From Paraburkholderia bryophila (GTDB taxonomy: Bacteria; Pseudomonadota; Gammaproteobacteria; Burkholderiales; Burkholderiaceae): a stretch of DNA of 64,000 nt. Shown piece by piece: positions 55,614 to 63,973 of the stretch. Position numbers and translations under genes: made by a program. Under the pieces are notes generated by a model, which was not told the DNA's origin, made no database searches, and worked only from the letters and a program-made list of their open reading frames with translations. Position 1 is the stretch's first letter. Each line of letters begins with the position of its first letter. The stretch spans positions 248,001 to 312,000 of the forward strand of contig NZ_QLTK01000005.1 of NCBI RefSeq assembly GCF_003269035.1. Reading direction: 5' to 3'.

Positions 55614-56351
55614 ATGGCACACAAGGTATTTGTTGCGGGCGCAACCGGCGCGATTGGTCGAGTGCTGACGCCGTTGCTGGTCGAGGCAGGCTACGAGGTA
55701 TTCGGCGGCACGCGGCATGCGCAGCGCGCGAAACACCTGGAAGCAGTGGGCGTCGTGCCGGTCGTCGTCGACGTGTTCGATGCGAATGCACTGCGGGACG
55801 CCTTGCGTCTCATTGCGCCGCATAGCGTGATCCATCAACTCACGGATCTGCCGGCCGGTCTCGATCCCGCCCGGATGGCCGAGGCCGTACAGAACAATGC
55901 GCGGATCCGCGACGAGGGTACGCGCAACCTGATCGCCGCCGCCATCGCGGCCGGCAGCAACCGGTTGATCGCGCAGAGCATTGCGTGGGCGTATCGGCCC
56001 GGCGCTACGCCGTATGACGAAACCGCGCCGCTCGACGTCGGCGCCGAAGGCGCGCGCGGTATCAGCGTGCGTGGCGTCGCGGCGTTGGAACGTCAGGTGC
56101 TGGAAGCTGCGCCGCTGAATGGCACGGTGCTGCGATACGGGCAGATTTATGGCCCCGGCACGGGTGCCGATGCGCCGAAGGGGTCTAGCCCGCTGCACGT
56201 CGAGGCTGCGGCGTACGCCGCATTGCTGGCGCTTCAGCAGGGTGCCGCAGGGGTGTACAACATCGCGCAAGACGACGCTGAAGTCAGCAGCGCCAAGGCG
56301 AAACGCGAGTTGCGCTGGCAAGCGAGCATGCGTCGGGAGGCAAGCGTATGA
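55614..56351 (+). CDS. NAD(P)-dependent epimerase/reductase (extended SDR-like)
   Basis: Rossmann-fold protein of 245 residues. VFVAGATGAIGRVLTPLLVE is the dinucleotide-binding motif. The usual YxxxK is not obvious, so the protein may be an atypical SDR that binds but does not use the standard catalytic set. GGGAGAGAAGAGGA precedes the ATG. It overlaps the cupin gene by 4 bases (ATGA) and is divergent from the MocR regulator. Confidence 0.85.
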   Translation: MAHKVFVAGATGAIGRVLTPLLVEAGYEVFGGTRHAQRAKHLEAVGVVPVVVDVFDANALRDALRLIAPHSVIHQLTDLPAGLDPARMAEAVQNNARIRDEGTRNLIAAAIAAGSNRLIAQSIAWAYRPGATPYDETAPLDVGAEGARGISVRGVAALERQVLEAAPLNGTVLRYGQIYGPGTGADAPKGSSPLHVEAAAYAALLALQQGAAGVYNIAQDDAEVSSAKAKRELRWQASMRREASV

Positions 56352-56890
56352 ACGCGCGCGTGCTGTCGTATCGGCCGAATCTGAGCGCCGGCAAACCCGC
56401 ACTAGTTGCCGCGCTCGCCTTGACCGTACTGTCGCTCGGTCCGGCAGCGCCGCATTCGGCGTTCGACTGGTTCGCTACGCTTTGCGGCGGTACTCAGCGC
56501 AGCGGTCCGTTGCTGTCGAGCGGTTCGTTGAATACGAATGGCGCTTCCGCGAGCCGGCCTGCGTCGGTCATCAAGGTGTTGTCGTGCGAAGCGTTGCCCA
56601 ATGCGCCGGGTAAATCGATCACGACGATCACCGTCGACTATGCGCCGCTCGCGTTCACGCCGGCGCATCGTCATCCGGGTTCCGTCACGGCGGTCGTGCT
56701 GCAGGGAACGGTGCGCTCGCAACTCGGCGGAGGGGCTGCGATCAATTACACCGTGGGCCAGACGTGGTTCGAACCGCCGGGTACGCTTCACGTGTTCGCG
56801 GAAAACCCCGATCCGGTTCATCCGGCGAAACTGCTGGCGACGTTCGTGGCGGATACGGGGTGTGGGGCGTTGGTGTTGCCGCCGGATTAG
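56348..56890 (+). CDS. cupin-domain protein, possibly exported
   Basis: Protein of 180 residues. The first 45 residues contain a hydrophobic stretch (LVAALALTVLSLGPAAPHSA) that may be a signal peptide or anchor. The cupin core has FTPAHRHPGSVTAVVLQGTV with two metal His and GQTWFEPPGTLHVFAENPDP with a third. It is translationally coupled to the reductase gene. Coupled reductase-cupin pairs next to MocR regulators suggest detoxification of a small molecule, but this is inferred. Confidence 0.87.
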   Translation: MNARVLSYRPNLSAGKPALVAALALTVLSLGPAAPHSAFDWFATLCGGTQRSGPLLSSGSLNTNGASASRPASVIKVLSCEALPNAPGKSITTITVDYAPLAFTPAHRHPGSVTAVVLQGTVRSQLGGGAAINYTVGQTWFEPPGTLHVFAENPDPVHPAKLLATFVADTGCGALVLPPD

Positions 56891-56986
56891 TGTCCGATTA
56901 GCGGGGTGCTGCGTGGACGCGCCCGTTGACCAGGCAACCGGTACGTCCATATCGGCCGCCGATGTAGCGCGCCGATGTGAATCTCG

Positions 56987-57571
56987 CTACGCGTTTCGTA
57001 AGCTGCTGAACAAAGTCTTCGCCAGCGCGCTCATGTCGTCGCCGCCCTCGCGCAGCGACGCAATCCCGGCGCCGACGGCCAGCGTCTTCTCCGCTCGGCG
57101 CGCGCAATCTCGCTCGACGCTTTCCCGAATCGCCAGCGGCAACGCCGCAATCTGATCGACAACCTGGAAATCGCCGAGCCCGGAGAGCATCGGATTGTCG
57201 GAACCGCTGAGCATCGAACGCGCATCGGCTTTGAAGAGCACTAGCGGCTTGCCCGCGTGCCACGCGAGCGACGCTTCCACCACCGTGCCTTCATCGGCGA
57301 CACGGCCGTTCAGATTGGCAACCACCACGTCGCAACGTTCGAGCAATTGATACGTATCCAGACTGAAGATCGCGCGATCGAGAATCTGCGCGGCCTCTTC
57401 AGCCGATGCACCCAGCTTCTCCAGCTCGGGTCTGAGCCGCGCGAATTCCAGACCATCGCGATGCGGCAGAAACGTTGCGAAACCCGCGACTTCCAACGTG
57501 TGTGCAATCGAATCCATTTCCGCACGTTCGGCTGCATTGAACAGCGGACCGGCGCAATACACGCGTAGCAT
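56987..57571 (-). CDS. nucleoside 2-deoxyribosyltransferase family protein
   Basis: Protein of 194 residues. RVYCAGPLFNAAERAEMDSI at the N-terminus is the base-binding motif, CDVVVANLNGRVADEGTVVE holds the conserved Asp/Asn and catalytic Glu, and HAGKPLVLFKADARS follows. The family swaps bases between deoxyribonucleosides or hydrolyses nucleotides. AGGAGA ten bases upstream fixes the start MLRVYCAG; the longer frame is unsupported. The gene stands alone. The last 50 residues are unusual for the family. Confidence 0.85.
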   Translation of the reverse strand: MLRVYCAGPLFNAAERAEMDSIAHTLEVAGFATFLPHRDGLEFARLRPELEKLGASAEEAAQILDRAIFSLDTYQLLERCDVVVANLNGRVADEGTVVEASLAWHAGKPLVLFKADARSMLSGSDNPMLSGLGDFQVVDQIAALPLAIRESVERDCARRAEKTLAVGAGIASLREGGDDMSALAKTLFSSLRNA

Positions 57572-57757
57572 TTTTTTGCGTCTCCTGAAGAGTGGCCTGA
57601 ATCGCGAGACGCCTTTGCAGCATTCGCCGCGTGAATCGTCCCACTGCCAAGAGCTTAACGCGCCGACGAACAACACGCTAAATCAGGTCACCTGTCGCGC
57701 GGATTTGTCGCTCAGGCGAGGACGCCAAGCGTACCTCGCCGCGCGCCCTTCACCGCA

Positions 57758-58198
57758 TTAATCGTAGTGACGATGCCGATGACGCCGCTTGTCCGAGCGA
57801 GAGCCGCGCGAATAGTCGTCCGAGTACGAGTTAGAACGCGACATGTTGCCGCCGAGCGCCGAGCCCGCGCCGCCGCCCAACGCCGCACCGACGAGGCCAC
57901 CGCTGCGGCCGCCCATCGCATTGCCGGCCGCGGTACCCGCGCCGCCACCCAGTGCGCCGCCGATAATCGCACCGGTACGTTCACGACGATTCGATGTGAC
58001 CGCACCACCCGCGCCACCGCCGACCGCGCCACCGAGAATAGCGCCGGTACTGCCGCCGACCGCACCGCCCAGGGCAGCGCCGGCCACCCCGCCGAGCGCG
58101 CCGCCAAGGGCGTTATTCATGTCACCGGCCATTGCCGGCACAGAGGCCGCAGCGCCAAGCACTGCGATAGCGAGCATCTGAACGAGTTTCTTCGACAT
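57758..58198 (-). CDS. glycine-zipper exported protein
   Basis: Protein of 146 residues. MSKKLVQMLAIAVLGAAASV with PAMAG forms a signal peptide. The mature part is a run of GxxxG-type repeats (GGALGGVAGAALGGAVGGST and similar), typical of glycine-zipper membrane-inserting domains. The tail is highly basic with Arg/His/Lys (SDKRRHRHRHYD). It probably sits in the outer membrane or periplasm. Function unknown. Confidence 0.82.
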   Translation of the reverse strand: MSKKLVQMLAIAVLGAAASVPAMAGDMNNALGGALGGVAGAALGGAVGGSTGAILGGAVGGGAGGAVTSNRRERTGAIIGGALGGGAGTAAGNAMGGRSGGLVGAALGGGAGSALGGNMSRSNSYSDDYSRGSRSDKRRHRHRHYD

Positions 58199-58319
58199 AA
58201 AAAAGCTCTTTTGTGTTTGGACGGCGCCGAGTATAACCGGCAATTTGAAAGCTTTTTGTAACCACCCAAACACACGTCCGTAAGACGTGTAACAAAAGAT
58301 CAATGGCGCTCGGCCGATC

Positions 58320-60011
58320 TTATCCGCGCCGTTTCTTCTTCAACTCGATCGTCTCGAACAGCTCGTAGTTCTGCGTCGGTGTCTGGTCCGCGCCGGGTGC
58401 GTGATAGTAGTTCATCGTGATCGTCGTCTCGCCGCCGCGCTCCCCCGGATCGTGATCGAACACCGCAATGCCGTAGCCCGTGCCGGTGTCGCGCTGCGCC
58501 GACCAGATCGCGTCTTCAACCGCATCCGCGCCGTTGCGTACGAAGGTGCCCGCCGTCGTGCCGGGAACCGGACGGTTTGGCCGCGTGAAAAGGCGCGCCT
58601 GCGGCATGCCCGTGCCGGCGTCCACGCCGTACACGTCCAGCGGCGCGCTCGTGCCGCCGCCGCCGAGAATCAGGTGAATCGTGCCGTGGCTGGTATCGAA
58701 CGTCGATGCCCCCGACGAGACCGCCGACATCACCGGCTTCGGCTGCAACGTATCGACCGGACGGCCCGTGGCAATGTCGGTGCCTTTGTTGTGATTGCAA
58801 CCACGCACGGGGTAGCTGCGCTCGTAGTCATGATCGTGACCGCACAACACGAGGTCCACGCCGTAGCGATCGAACAGCGGCAACCACGCTTCGCGCAGAC
58901 CCTTGTCCGAGCCGTTGCCGGTCTTCGACGAACTCAACGCGTCCTGATGCATCTGCACGACGATCCAGTCGACTTCGCTGTCCTCGGCGGCATGACGAAG
59001 AACTCTTTCGAGCCAGCGGGTTTGCTCGCCGTCGCTATAACCGCGTACGTACAGCGAAGTGCCGGGTTGAATCGGCGGATTGCCGGTGCTGGCCACCGGC
59101 ACCAGCGGGTCCGGGCCTGCAACGAAAGCGGCGGCGTCCTGATAGACGACGTCGTCCGCGTCGAGCGAGATGAACAGCACCGAGCTCACGCGGAAGCTGT
59201 ACCAACGCCCCTGAAAACGCGTGTGATTGTCCGGCAGCGTATAGCGTGCGAGGTACGACGCGAGGCCTTGTTCGCCGTTGTGAAATTCAAGTTCGTGATT
59301 GCCGGGACACGGCATCCACGGCCGGTTGGCCGCCGAGGTCTGGCAGTTGTTGCCGAAGTCGCGCCACACATCCGGCTGATGCATCGGGTTCAGATTCGCG
59401 TAGCAGAGGTCGCCGTTGAGCAAATGAAACAACGGCTCGAAACGTTCGACCGCTTGCACCGCGAAGCGGCTTTGCGGCGACGACAGGACCCAGCCGGTAT
59501 TAGGCGTTGCGAGATCACCGTAGCTGGTCCAGCGGAACGCCGCACGGCCGCGCGGCGCGGTGCGGAAGTTTGCCGTGAACGGCTGCGCCGCGTTGCTGTC
59601 GTTCTCGGCGGTGACTTCGTATTCGTAGCTCGTGTCGGACTTCAGGTCACGCAAACGGGCGTGATAGGCGAACACCACCTCGCCGTTGATGCCGTCGGTG
59701 TACGTGCTTTGCACCGCATGCACCGTGTGCTTCGCGCCACCCGCGGCGCCGAAACGCACTTGCGGCTTCACGGCTTGCGCCAGCGTCGCCCACGACACGG
59801 TGGCTTCGCTCGACGGGTCGTTGCCCCACGTCAGGTGAATCTGCTCGGGCGTGCCATCGGGCGTGCTGCTCGCAGCTCGCGCCGTCGATGCGAACGTGCT
59901 GGCGGCGGTGGCGAGACTGGAGGCACCGGCAAACTTCAGAAACCCACGACGCGAAACGATCGAAGCGCCCTGTTCGGACGGCACGGCATTGGCGGTTTTC
60001 TTGTTCGACAT
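58320..60011 (-). CDS. purple-acid-phosphatase-like metallophosphoesterase, Tat-exported
   Basis: Phosphatase of 563 residues. The twin-arginine signal SRRGFLKFAGASSLATAAS lies near residue 20. An N-terminal fibronectin-like domain (IHLTWGNDPSSEATVSWAT) precedes the catalytic domain with motifs YGDLATPN, GDLCYAN, PCPGNHELEF, VQMHQDA and LCGHDHDYERSYPV, the five purple-acid-phosphatase metal motifs. It should release phosphate from organic esters in the periplasm. A Pho-like site lies about 130 bases upstream. The gene is monocistronic. Confidence 0.92.
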   Translation of the reverse strand: MSNKKTANAVPSEQGASIVSRRGFLKFAGASSLATAASTFASTARAASSTPDGTPEQIHLTWGNDPSSEATVSWATLAQAVKPQVRFGAAGGAKHTVHAVQSTYTDGINGEVVFAYHARLRDLKSDTSYEYEVTAENDSNAAQPFTANFRTAPRGRAAFRWTSYGDLATPNTGWVLSSPQSRFAVQAVERFEPLFHLLNGDLCYANLNPMHQPDVWRDFGNNCQTSAANRPWMPCPGNHELEFHNGEQGLASYLARYTLPDNHTRFQGRWYSFRVSSVLFISLDADDVVYQDAAAFVAGPDPLVPVASTGNPPIQPGTSLYVRGYSDGEQTRWLERVLRHAAEDSEVDWIVVQMHQDALSSSKTGNGSDKGLREAWLPLFDRYGVDLVLCGHDHDYERSYPVRGCNHNKGTDIATGRPVDTLQPKPVMSAVSSGASTFDTSHGTIHLILGGGGTSAPLDVYGVDAGTGMPQARLFTRPNRPVPGTTAGTFVRNGADAVEDAIWSAQRDTGTGYGIAVFDHDPGERGGETTITMNYYHAPGADQTPTQNYELFETIELKKKRRG

Positions 60012-60139
60012 GTCGGATATTTTTCTATGGGGTGGAAGGATGCCGGCGATTACGCGGAGAGACCGTGCTGCGGCGTAGGCGGCAGGGAGGCTGCTGAATG
60101 CGCACCACGAAGGTGACCCGCGATCCTAGCCGTGAAGCT

Positions 60140-60157
60140 ATGACAGCCGGATGAAAA
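60140..60157 (-). promoter_or_regulatory. weak Pho-box-like site
   Basis: On the minus strand this reads TTTTCATCCGGCTGTCAT, two TNTCAT half-sites with 11-base spacing. It matches 12 of 18 consensus positions, and the right half is perfect. It lies about 130 bases before the Tat phosphatase. The rest of the 60012-60412 gap has a 10-base tandem repeat (GTGATGCGAR, 60319-60346) and no gene that I can support. Confidence 0.35.
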
Positions 60158-60412
60158 CAGTCGTACGAAAAGTACTTTGAATCAGCGTGCGATTGGGAAT
60201 GGCGAGCCAGAACAGGCCGCTTTGATGTAAGGCGAATAATGCTTACAGATGAACGACATTGATACTGCGACAGTCACGTTAATGAAAGGGAAATTGACGG
60301 GCGCGTGGGTGTGGTGAAGTGATGCGAGGTGATGCGAAGTGATACGTTGATCGCGAGGCCGCCGGGGCCTCAATCCGTCATAAGGATCACGTTTCCGGCG
60401 GCCTGCATTTGC

Positions 60413-60637
60413 TCACGCCTGCGGAGCCGAGTCGTCCGTGGCTTGCGTGTCTGCTGCCGTGTCTTGCGGCTGGTCGTCTTTCTTTTCGACCATTTCTTCC
60501 AGCTTACCGGCGCCTTCGAAACCGGCTACTGCCGCAATGCCTTTCGTCAGCAAGCCCGTGCCCGGATCCACTTTTTCTGCTGCTTCAACGGCGGCAAATG
60601 CCCCTGCAATCTTTCCTGCTTCGTCCAAGAGTCCCAT
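60413..60637 (-). CDS. hypothetical protein, 74 residues
   Basis: Small acidic protein starting MGLLDEAGKIAGAFAAVEAA. It is amphipathic (KGIAAVAGFEGAGKLEEMVE) with a disordered Asp/Gln/Thr/Ala tail. GAGGAGA lies five bases before the ATG, so expression is likely. There is no signal peptide or known domain. Composition resembles small stress or desiccation-type proteins, but this is not evidence of function. Confidence 0.72.
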   Translation of the reverse strand: MGLLDEAGKIAGAFAAVEAAEKVDPGTGLLTKGIAAVAGFEGAGKLEEMVEKKDDQPQDTAADTQATDDSAPQA

Positions 60638-60745
60638 GGCGCTCTCCTCGAAAAAAAGTGAATTAGCATCCTCTCACGAACTCGGCGGCTTGTCGTCAAA
60701 TGTAAATTGCACATGACGATTGGCGGCTAAACCGGCGGCGAAGCG

Positions 60746-61165
60746 CTACCGCTTCGGCGGCTGCGGATTGTTCCCAGGATTCGTATCGAACCGGGCAACG
60801 CCTTTGATTCCGTCGTCACCAACCAGCTTCAGGAGATCGGCCTCCATGTCATCCGCAATGAGCTTGCTATAGATATCCTCGCCGTTCACATAGACCGTGA
60901 ATGACTGAAGATACTTCGCCTTCTTCTGCGGATTTTCGATCGTCTCGCGAGTCCACTGATATAGCGGATAGTTTTCCGTGCCGAGTCTCTCTGCCTCACG
61001 CACATAATCGGCGAATGCATCGAACTGACATTTCAACGTGGCGTCGTGTTTGTGCAGAACGTCACGCAACGCCGGGTGCGATGCACACGCCGGGTCGGTG
61101 CGCAAAGCATCGGCCAGTTCGGATGCCAACGTTATTCTGAGCTGGAACTGCAAGGTGGATTCCAT
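60746..61165 (-). CDS. hypothetical protein, 139 residues, coupled to GGDEF-EAL gene
   Basis: Soluble protein of 139 residues starting MESTLQFQLRITLASELADA. GAGG six bases upstream of this ATG decides the start; the in-frame ATG at 61198 would overlap the upstream gene by 26 bases. It contains a helical region with LRDVLHKHDATLKCQFDAFA and a C-terminal Asn/Pro tail. No family recognised. Only 7 bases separate it from the GGDEF-EAL gene, so the two are probably one operon. Confidence 0.75.
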   Translation of the reverse strand: MESTLQFQLRITLASELADALRTDPACASHPALRDVLHKHDATLKCQFDAFADYVREAERLGTENYPLYQWTRETIENPQKKAKYLQSFTVYVNGEDIYSKLIADDMEADLLKLVGDDGIKGVARFDTNPGNNPQPPKR

Positions 61166-61172
61166 CTTTGCC

Positions 61173-63107
61173 TCATTCTTTATCCGCCAGATGCGCAATC
61201 ACCGGCTCGTCGATTCGTGCAATCTCGCTGCCGCGCACGGGCCTGCCGAGCAGAAAGCCCTGGGCGTGCGTGCAACCGCATACCCGCACGAAGTCCAACT
61301 GTTCCTGCGTCTCGATACCTTCCGCCGTGGTGGGAATGCCGATTTCGCGTGCGAGCGCAACGATTCCGCGAACCACCGCGGCGGATTCGCGGCGATGCAC
61401 CGACTCCTTGACGAACGAACTGTCGATCTTCAGCTTGTCGAACGAGAAACGCACTAGCGTCGACATGGTCGAGAAGCCGGTACCGAAATCGTCGAGCGCG
61501 AGTCCGATACCCAATGCGCGCAACCGCGCGACGTTGCGCCGGGTGACGATGTCGTCATTCAACAGCACGGTTTCCGTCACCTCGATATTCAGTCGTACGG
61601 GCGGGAGCTTCGTTTTACGAAGAATCACCGCCACGCTCGAAGCGAACGATTCCTCCCGCAGTTGCACCGGCGACACGTTCACGGCGACCACGACCTTGTC
61701 TTGCCACGTCACGGCCTCCCTGCAAGACTGCAGCAACGCCCATTCTCCAAGAGCCAGAATCAGGCCGGTACGCTCGGCAGTCGGAATAAATGCGGAAGGA
61801 GGCAGTTCGCCGCGCGTCGGATGCGTCCAGCGAATCAGCGCTTCGCGGCCGGAGACCACGCCGCTGCTGAGATCGACGATCGGCTGATACTCCATGCGCA
61901 AACCGCTATACGACTGCAGTGCGCCTTCCAGGTCGCTGCGCAGCAGGCTCAGGCTCTCGTCCGACGCATGCTTGCCGGCATCGAACAGCGCGAACGCGCT
62001 TTTACCGCTGCGTTTGACCGAATACAGCGCGCGGTCGGCGCAGATCAGCAATTGCGGTCCGGTCTTCGCGTGTTCCGGATAGAGGGCCACGCCCACGCTG
62101 GCGCCGATATGCACCAGCGCCTCACGCAAGGCAAACGGCCGCGCCAACGTTTTGACGATGCGATCCGCCAGCATACGAACGTCGCTCGCCTGGCGCGTTG
62201 CGTCTGAGATGGCGACGAACTCGTCGCCCGCCAGGCGTCCGACGAGATCGCCGCCCGGCAGCACTTCGCGCAAGCGGATCGCCGCCTCCTGGAGGATCTG
62301 GTCGCCCGCCGCATGGCCCAGGCTGTCGTTGATCGCCTTGAAACCGTCCAGATCGATCAGTAGAACCGCGAATTGTTGATCTTCGCGCAGCGCGCCCAAT
62401 TCGGTGCGCTCCAGCAGCAGTTCGCTGAGTCGTGCGCGGTTCGGCAAGCCCGTGAGACTGTCCTGACGGGCCAGACGATGACTGTTTTCGCGCGCCAGCA
62501 GCAAGGCCACCGTGTCACGATTGCTGCGCAGCGCTACCGTGAAAAATCCGGCTGCGCAGAATGGCGCCTGAAACAACAATACGAGTTTGCCGGAGCCCGG
62601 CGAGAGCGCTGCGCCCAGACCCAATAGCCCAAGAATGAAAGTAATCTGCAACAGCACGAGCCTTGGGGTGCCGGCATTGCGTCCCGCCAGACCGCCAACC
62701 ACACCCACAGCGCAAACGTTTCCGAGCAGGAATAAGGTCGCGTCCCCGCTCATGTTGCACAGCAACGTGCCGAGTCCAAATAGCGCACTCCAAAGCAGGC
62801 TGGCGAATAGAAACGCGGAAGTCGGAGTCGGCTGGCCAAGAGCGCTGCGGGTGCAGCACAACCAGATAATCGTGAGGCGGGCAATCAGCAGCGCGACGAC
62901 CGCAATCCCCCAGCCGGCGTAGAGCGCGTTCGGATAGAGATAAAACGCCGTGGCGCAGACGCTGATTTCGCAGATCGATGCGAACACAATCGACGCGGTA
63001 CGCGTGAAAAGATTGGCAAGCAGTACCTGCCGATTGTCCGCGCTCAGGTTCTGAGCGGAAGAGACGACCCACTTGAAAAATGGAGACCTTGGTTCGCTGA
63101 AAGCCAT
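61173..63107 (-). CDS. membrane GGDEF-EAL protein, probable c-di-GMP phosphodiesterase
   Basis: Protein of 644 residues. The first 200 residues hold about six helices as an integral-membrane sensor. The GGDEF domain (about 215-375) has AGDEF in place of GGDEF. The EAL domain (about 385-635) is intact: EALIRW, VNVSP, IEVTETVL, LDDFGTGFS, KIDSSFVK, AEGIET and the final GFLLGRP loop. Phosphodiesterase activity is therefore expected; cyclase activity is uncertain with the altered motif. It lies directly upstream of the 139-residue gene. Confidence 0.92.
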   Translation of the reverse strand: MAFSEPRSPFFKWVVSSAQNLSADNRQVLLANLFTRTASIVFASICEISVCATAFYLYPNALYAGWGIAVVALLIARLTIIWLCCTRSALGQPTPTSAFLFASLLWSALFGLGTLLCNMSGDATLFLLGNVCAVGVVGGLAGRNAGTPRLVLLQITFILGLLGLGAALSPGSGKLVLLFQAPFCAAGFFTVALRSNRDTVALLLARENSHRLARQDSLTGLPNRARLSELLLERTELGALREDQQFAVLLIDLDGFKAINDSLGHAAGDQILQEAAIRLREVLPGGDLVGRLAGDEFVAISDATRQASDVRMLADRIVKTLARPFALREALVHIGASVGVALYPEHAKTGPQLLICADRALYSVKRSGKSAFALFDAGKHASDESLSLLRSDLEGALQSYSGLRMEYQPIVDLSSGVVSGREALIRWTHPTRGELPPSAFIPTAERTGLILALGEWALLQSCREAVTWQDKVVVAVNVSPVQLREESFASSVAVILRKTKLPPVRLNIEVTETVLLNDDIVTRRNVARLRALGIGLALDDFGTGFSTMSTLVRFSFDKLKIDSSFVKESVHRRESAAVVRGIVALAREIGIPTTAEGIETQEQLDFVRVCGCTHAQGFLLGRPVRGSEIARIDEPVIAHLADKE

Positions 63108-63316
63108 GACCTGCGCATTTTGTTGATTGATGGATCGGTACCCCTATGGTGCGCGATTATTACGTAAACACAATGAATCGGGTTGATTCGGGCGTGGGAC
63201 GTCGCGTATTGGGACGACGAGATAGAGAGTGGCCGAGTGGCCATTCTGGAAGAGAAAGATATCAAGCTCGACTGTCTATTTTCGAGCATACGCAATCGAG
63301 ATGGCGCGAACCTGAC

Positions 63317-63345
63317 GCGCACATGGCCGGATTGGCCATGTGCGC
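63317..63345 (-). terminator. perfect 12-bp hairpin after the ferredoxin gene
   Basis: GCGCACATGGCC at 63317-63328 pairs perfectly with GGCCATGTGCGC at 63334-63345 around a 5-base loop. It lies about 50 bases past the ferredoxin stop on the minus strand, without a T-tract. No gene is seen from 63108 to 63392. Confidence 0.5.
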
Positions 63346-63392
63346 GCATTGAGAGGAAAACGACAGAAAAAACTTTGGCGTAGCGCGCTTTG

Positions 63393-63689
63393 CTATGACC
63401 CTCTAGCCAGTTTGATCGCGCGTTCAGGGCAGGCCGTCACGCAAAGTCCACACGAACGGCAAGCATCGGCGTTGGGCGTATAGGCCACTTTCATGCCATG
63501 CACCCGCAGCTTGAAGCGATTCATTGCGCCCAGCTTCTGGTAGTCGGCGTCGTCGATACGGCGGATCTCGAACACGTTCTCGGGGCACACCTCCAGACAG
63601 TCCCCCTTGCCTTCACAACGCCGCAGGTCGACCACGGGCACAATCACGCCCGCCTCCTGCTTGCACTCGGCCGTCGCTTTCTGACGCAT
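63393..63689 (-). CDS. 4Fe-4S ferredoxin-family protein
   Basis: Iron-sulfur protein of about 98 residues. The second cluster motif is complete (ACRSCGLCVTACPERAI). The first is CEGKGDCLEVCPENVFEI, with the spacing Cx5Cx3CP, as in many ferredoxins next to nitrate or redox genes. I placed the start at MRQKATAE because GGGAGA lies at the best spacing; an ATG two codons earlier (MSMRQK) overlaps the upstream stop as ATGA. It should shuttle electrons, partner unknown. Confidence 0.88.
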   Translation of the reverse strand: MRQKATAECKQEAGVIVPVVDLRRCEGKGDCLEVCPENVFEIRRIDDADYQKLGAMNRFKLRVHGMKVAYTPNADACRSCGLCVTACPERAIKLARGS

Positions 63690-63691
63690 GC

Positions 63692-63973
63692 TCATTCTCC
63701 CTTGCGTCGACCGAAACGGATTTGCCAGGTTGCCTGGAATTGCTCGCGTTCCTCCGGCGTCATGGCCTGCCATTTGCGCCAGTGCCGCCGTTCGCGCCAG
63801 CCGCCGCCGTGTCCGCGAAACCCGCCGAACAGAATGCGGCTCAAGACCAGCAGACCCAACGCGTGCCAGAAATCGATCAAGCGTGCGCCGACGAACAGCG
63901 CCGGCACCACCCAGTTCCACAAGGTCATCACCGCCCAGCCGAGCACCGCGACGCCGACCACCACGAGCGGCAC
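63692..63973 (-). CDS. small membrane protein, possibly truncated by the window edge
   Basis: At least 93 residues, starting here with GTG (MPLVVVGVAVLGWAVMTLWN). Two hydrophobic segments are followed by a Gly/Arg/Trp-rich linker (GGFRGHGGGWRERRHWRKWQ) and MTPEEREQFQATW. The frame stays open to the window end, so the true start may lie further left in transcription. It overlaps or abuts the ferredoxin gene and would be its operon partner. The function is unknown. Confidence 0.65.
   Translation of the reverse strand: MPLVVVGVAVLGWAVMTLWNWVVPALFVGARLIDFWHALGLLVLSRILFGGFRGHGGGWRERRHWRKWQAMTPEEREQFQATWQIRFGRRKGE

Noticed and set aside
57758..58198. Repetitive DNA suggesting a transposon end or PE_PGRS-like gene
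   Set aside because: The repeats are codon-level Gly/Ala zippers behind a normal signal peptide, as in glycine-zipper proteins.
58401..60116. 571-codon plus-strand frame
   Set aside because: Antisense to the Tat phosphatase, whose five metal motifs are complete.
60319..60346. Tandem GTGATGCGAR repeats as a Pho box
   Set aside because: The period is 10, not 11, and there is no TGTCA core. Left unassigned.
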